A DNA stretch of 53,247 nucleotides from Parasedimentitalea denitrificans (GTDB taxonomy: Bacteria; Pseudomonadota; Alphaproteobacteria; Rhodobacterales; Rhodobacteraceae). Both the position numbers and the translations under genes were made by a program. The stretch is from the NCBI RefSeq assembly GCF_011813015.1, contig NZ_QHLQ01000025.1, positions 1-53,247 of the forward strand, written 5' to 3'. Positions 51,973-53,247 of this stretch are shown here, in pieces; the stretch's first letter is position 1, and every line of letters starts with the position of its first letter. The notes beneath the pieces were generated by a model. The model searched no databases and was not told where the DNA came from. It saw nothing but the letters and a program-made list of their open reading frames with translations.

Positions 51973-53085
51973 ATGCCATCAAGTGGACAGGACAACTACT
52001 CATTTTCTCGGCTATTGGGTGACCTTCAGCCGGGTGCTACGCATATAGTAACTGGGAAAAACGGTGCTGGAAAATCTAGGTTTTTCAACCACTCCACTAC
52101 ACAAATTTCAGAAGAGTTGCTTAACGGTCGATCTAAGTTTTCCCGCCTACTTTGCATGGCTGGCACCATGCACGACAAGTACCCTAGACAGATTTACATG
52201 AGTAAATCATTGGATGACGAGAGTATCGTGTACCTGGGAAACAAAGTTAACAACAACATGATATCGGACATCGCGCCTTTTCGAGTACTACTGCGCTCCA
52301 TGCTTAATCCTTCCAATCCAGCATATCGGAAATCGGATTTTTTGTCGCACCTTCTCTCGCGGATAAATCTAGGGACAAATGTGAAGTTGAAGTTCAGGTA
52401 TGGAAAAGGTCGAAAAGGAGCCGTCATTGACACAGTTGAGACCGAGTATTCCATCGACCTTTCGGACCCTTACCAACTAGAAGTTGAGGCATCGAATTTA
52501 TTGCATCACGTAGAGAAAGGAGACCTATTGCTGTCCGACATGAGTTTTGAGAAATCAGGCCAGTATCTTGGCCTGCCTGACTTGAGTTCCGGAGAAAAAC
52601 AGTACATTTTATCGTTGCTTGGAATTGTTTTTTGCGGCGCAGCAAAGTCTGTCGCATTTTTTGATGAACCAGAAAATTCGCTCCACCCTTCTTGGCAGCT
52701 TCGGATTGCGAGGGATTTATCTCAAGCGATGCAGGAAATCCATAGCGGCTCAACATTGGTTATTGCTACTCATTCCCCTCTAGTAGCGAGTAGCCTTTCT
52801 AATGGTAACGTTTACCTTTGCGACCTTCCAAATGATCAAACTTGGACTAAAGTCAATATTTACGGTCGGTCTAGCGACACCGTCTTAAGGGACCAGTTCC
52901 ATCTATTTTCTGCTAGGTCGCCAGAAGTCACAAAAGTCATAAATTCTTGCTTGTCTCACATAGCAAAAGGTGAAGAGGCCAGCGCAGAATTTGTCTCAAA
53001 AAAAGAACATTTGAGAGCATTGAGAATCGACTTGAAACAGGACGATCCGCTCGCAGATGTTGTCTCCACGATACTCGGATTGTGA
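51973..53085 (+). CDS. ABC-type AAA ATPase, defence-like
   Basis: The product has 370 residues. Walker A is GKNGAGKS (28-35). The ABC signature LSSGEKQ is near 204, Walker B with Glu is VAFFDEPENSLHP near 226-238, and the switch is IATHSPLV. There is no nuclease (Toprim) domain, so it is not a full OLD protein. Such stand-alone ATPases are often the sensing half of two-gene anti-phage systems (for example Septu PtuA) or retron partners; the effector would be expected downstream, where the window ends. An AAGGA site precedes the ATG. A partner cannot be seen, so the function is inferred. Confidence 0.75.
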   Translation: MPSSGQDNYSFSRLLGDLQPGATHIVTGKNGAGKSRFFNHSTTQISEELLNGRSKFSRLLCMAGTMHDKYPRQIYMSKSLDDESIVYLGNKVNNNMISDIAPFRVLLRSMLNPSNPAYRKSDFLSHLLSRINLGTNVKLKFRYGKGRKGAVIDTVETEYSIDLSDPYQLEVEASNLLHHVEKGDLLLSDMSFEKSGQYLGLPDLSSGEKQYILSLLGIVFCGAAKSVAFFDEPENSLHPSWQLRIARDLSQAMQEIHSGSTLVIATHSPLVASSLSNGNVYLCDLPNDQTWTKVNIYGRSSDTVLRDQFHLFSARSPEVTKVINSCLSHIAKGEEASAEFVSKKEHLRALRIDLKQDDPLADVVSTILGL

Positions 53086-53091
53086 CACTCA

Positions 53092-53247
53092 ATGGCTATC
53101 CTAAACCCCGTTTCCAGATCCGTACTAAATACGAGGTCAGCCAAGAAACTAGCTGTGCGTCGGCAGAGTTTTTGGGTCCAAAGGCGGCCTAAACTAAGTG
53201 AGAGTTTGGCTCATCTGGTTGGTTTGATTATGCGGCGCGTTGCCTGT
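53092..53247 (+). CDS. Open frame running off the window edge
   Basis: From the ATG at 53092 there are 52 codons with no stop before the window ends. It begins 6 bp after the ATPase stop, which is where an operon partner would start, but no ribosome site precedes it. The sequence is basic (LAVRRQSFWVQRRPKLSE). The minus strand of this edge could instead be an IS end. More sequence is needed to decide. Confidence 0.2.
   Translation, partial: MAILNPVSRSVLNTRSAKKLAVRRQSFWVQRRPKLSESLAHLVGLIMRRVAC

Overview
The window looks like a chromosomal segment of a marine alphaproteobacterium of the Roseobacter group (Rhodobacteraceae). The evidence is gene content seen in the translations: two dimethylglycine/sarcosine dehydrogenase-type flavoproteins, an RTX protein ending in a Hint domain, an MttB-family methyltransferase, and the block xerD / periplasmic protein / small membrane protein / aroK / aroB. 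No rRNA genes or CRISPR array were seen. Both ends look accessory: the left edge opens inside IS3-family debris and the right edge cuts an open frame.

Region 1 (1-6062) is accessory. Two IS3 remnants are followed by an overlapping pair of glycosyltransferase genes, the first a three-module fusion, then a small unknown gene and the 5' stub of a second tyrosine integrase.

Region 2 (6063-19980) is an integrated element of about 13.9 kb. It is flanked by a perfect 47-bp direct repeat of the 3' half of tRNA-Asn; the intact tRNA is at the right end. It holds an integrase, a small probable HTH regulator, a primase-helicase, an iteron cluster that looks like a replication origin, an unknown protein with a Cys/His motif, and a seven-gene cargo operon. 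The cargo is a DeoR regulator, a Ugp-like ABC importer, a GpdQ/CpdA-type phosphodiesterase and an inositol-monophosphatase-family phosphatase. Three GGGACCC motifs lie next to each att site. I read this as a satellite-like or plasmid-like integrative element carrying a phosphodiester-scavenging pathway. It is the strongest candidate here for something not previously described.

Region 3 (20009-24650) has an MBL-fold hydrolase, a divergent EnvZ-like histidine kinase with no response regulator beside it, a DUF2092 protein and an Arg/Pro-rich peptidoglycan-binding protein. Region 4 (24718-28847) is a tight minus-strand operon: XRE-cupin regulator, LysE exporter, GFA-type protein and dimethylglycine-dehydrogenase-like enzyme. 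Two nested perfect inverted repeats lie upstream. Region 5 (29104-37058) has a large chemotaxis receptor, two small unknown genes and a 1,204-residue RTX-Hint protein.

Region 6 (37078-47736) is mostly core: a MobA-like nucleotidyltransferase, a second DMGDH-like enzyme, a BT1 transporter, a CNNM/CBS protein, xerD, a periplasmic protein, a 49-residue membrane protein, and divergent aroK-aroB. Region 7 (47837-53247) has a non-pyrrolysine MttB homologue, a ClpP-like/LprI-like fusion, a truncated T5orf172-type nuclease, a small protein and an ABC-type AAA ATPase of the kind seen in anti-phage systems. Methylated-amine catabolism (two DMGDH-like enzymes, GFA, MttB) links regions 4, 6 and 7. All functions are inferred from motifs and context only.
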